42,138 bases of DNA, taken from positions 1-42,138 of the forward strand of contig NZ_JACLAL010000008.1 of assembly GCF_014280875.1 (NCBI RefSeq). The letters are read 5' to 3'. The position numbers were made by a program, and so were the translations under genes. Positions 42,043-42,138 of the stretch are shown one piece after another. The notes under the pieces were generated by a model that did not search any database, was not told the DNA's origin, and saw only the letters and a program-made list of their open reading frames with translations. Source of the DNA: Paenirhizobium daejeonense. Lineage in GTDB: Bacteria; Pseudomonadota; Alphaproteobacteria; Rhizobiales; Rhizobiaceae. Numbering within the stretch: the first letter of the stretch is position 1; every line of letters starts with the position of its first letter.

Positions 42043-42138
42043 CGTTCATAACTGGAGTTTTCCGCGTTAAATTCCCGGCTGGGAACAGGAGCGGAAGCGA
42101 TGAAGGCATCGAAGTTTTCGGACGCCCAGAAGGCGTTC
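42017..42138 (+). mobile_element. Left end of an IS3-family element (truncated by window)
   Basis: A terminal-repeat-like sequence starting TGTGCTCTGATCCCC and running into AAAACTGGAT is followed by the transposase start. The shape fits the TG...CCAAAAACTGGA ends of several IS3-family groups. The rest lies beyond the window, so completeness is unknown. Confidence 0.6.
42100..42138 (+). CDS. IS3-family transposase orfA, 5' fragment
   Basis: Thirteen codons (MKASKFSDAQKAF) are in the window, matching the usual beginning of IS3-family OrfA helix-turn-helix proteins. GGAGCGGAAG precedes the ATG. Confidence 0.65.
   Translation, partial: MKASKFSDAQKAF

Overview
The window looks like part of a secondary replicon (plasmid or chromid) of a Rhizobiaceae-type alphaproteobacterium (Rhizobium, Agrobacterium, Ensifer or Shinella-like). 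The main evidence is a complete repABC module (11645-15267) with its antisense RNA, in high-GC DNA whose gene families are typical of rhizobia. No rRNA, tRNA, CRISPR array or conjugation gene was seen. A partial IS3-type element runs off the right edge.

Left part (751-10567): a catabolic locus for cyclic ureides. A leftward operon encodes a polyamine-type ABC importer and a D-hydantoinase. An RpiR-type regulator follows. A rightward, overlapping operon encodes 2,3-diaminopropionate ammonia-lyase, an M20 carbamoylase/amidase and a nitrilase-type N-carbamoyl-D-amino-acid hydrolase. Together they could import a ureide, open its ring, strip carbamoyl groups and convert the diamine to pyruvate and ammonia. 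A decayed Fic gene (about 10640-11479) separates this locus from repABC.

Centre (15590-22784): a membrane-stress module, PspA-like / YqiJ / YqiK flotillin, whose first gene is preceded in frame by the N-terminal stub of a TnpB-like transposase. Next come a small membrane protein, an SDR and an alpha/beta hydrolase (non-heme chloroperoxidase type), divergent from a GlxA-type regulator.

Centre right (23138-33463): one enzyme-plus-exporter unit. A 2030-residue secreted protein combines a calcineurin-like metallophosphoesterase, duplicated lectin-like modules and an RTX calcium-binding tail. Divergent from it are a LysR regulator and a type I secretion ATPase and adaptor; the outer-membrane TolC partner is not in the window.

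Right part (33610-41801): a stress/nucleotide island containing a COG2187-type phosphotransferase, a PAS-PRPP synthetase fusion, a Crp/Fnr regulator, Hsp20, an accessory GroEL, a PEBP/YbhB protein, a stand-alone primase-polymerase and a phosphoribosyltransferase. Three promoter regions carry FNR/FixK-type boxes (TTGAT-N4-ATCAA, or one mismatch), and the Crp/Fnr protein encoded among them has the matching E-x-x-S-R recognition helix. I read this as a small, probably hypoxia-responsive regulon and consider it, with the ureide locus, the most interesting content. All functional calls rest on reading motifs; no database search was run.
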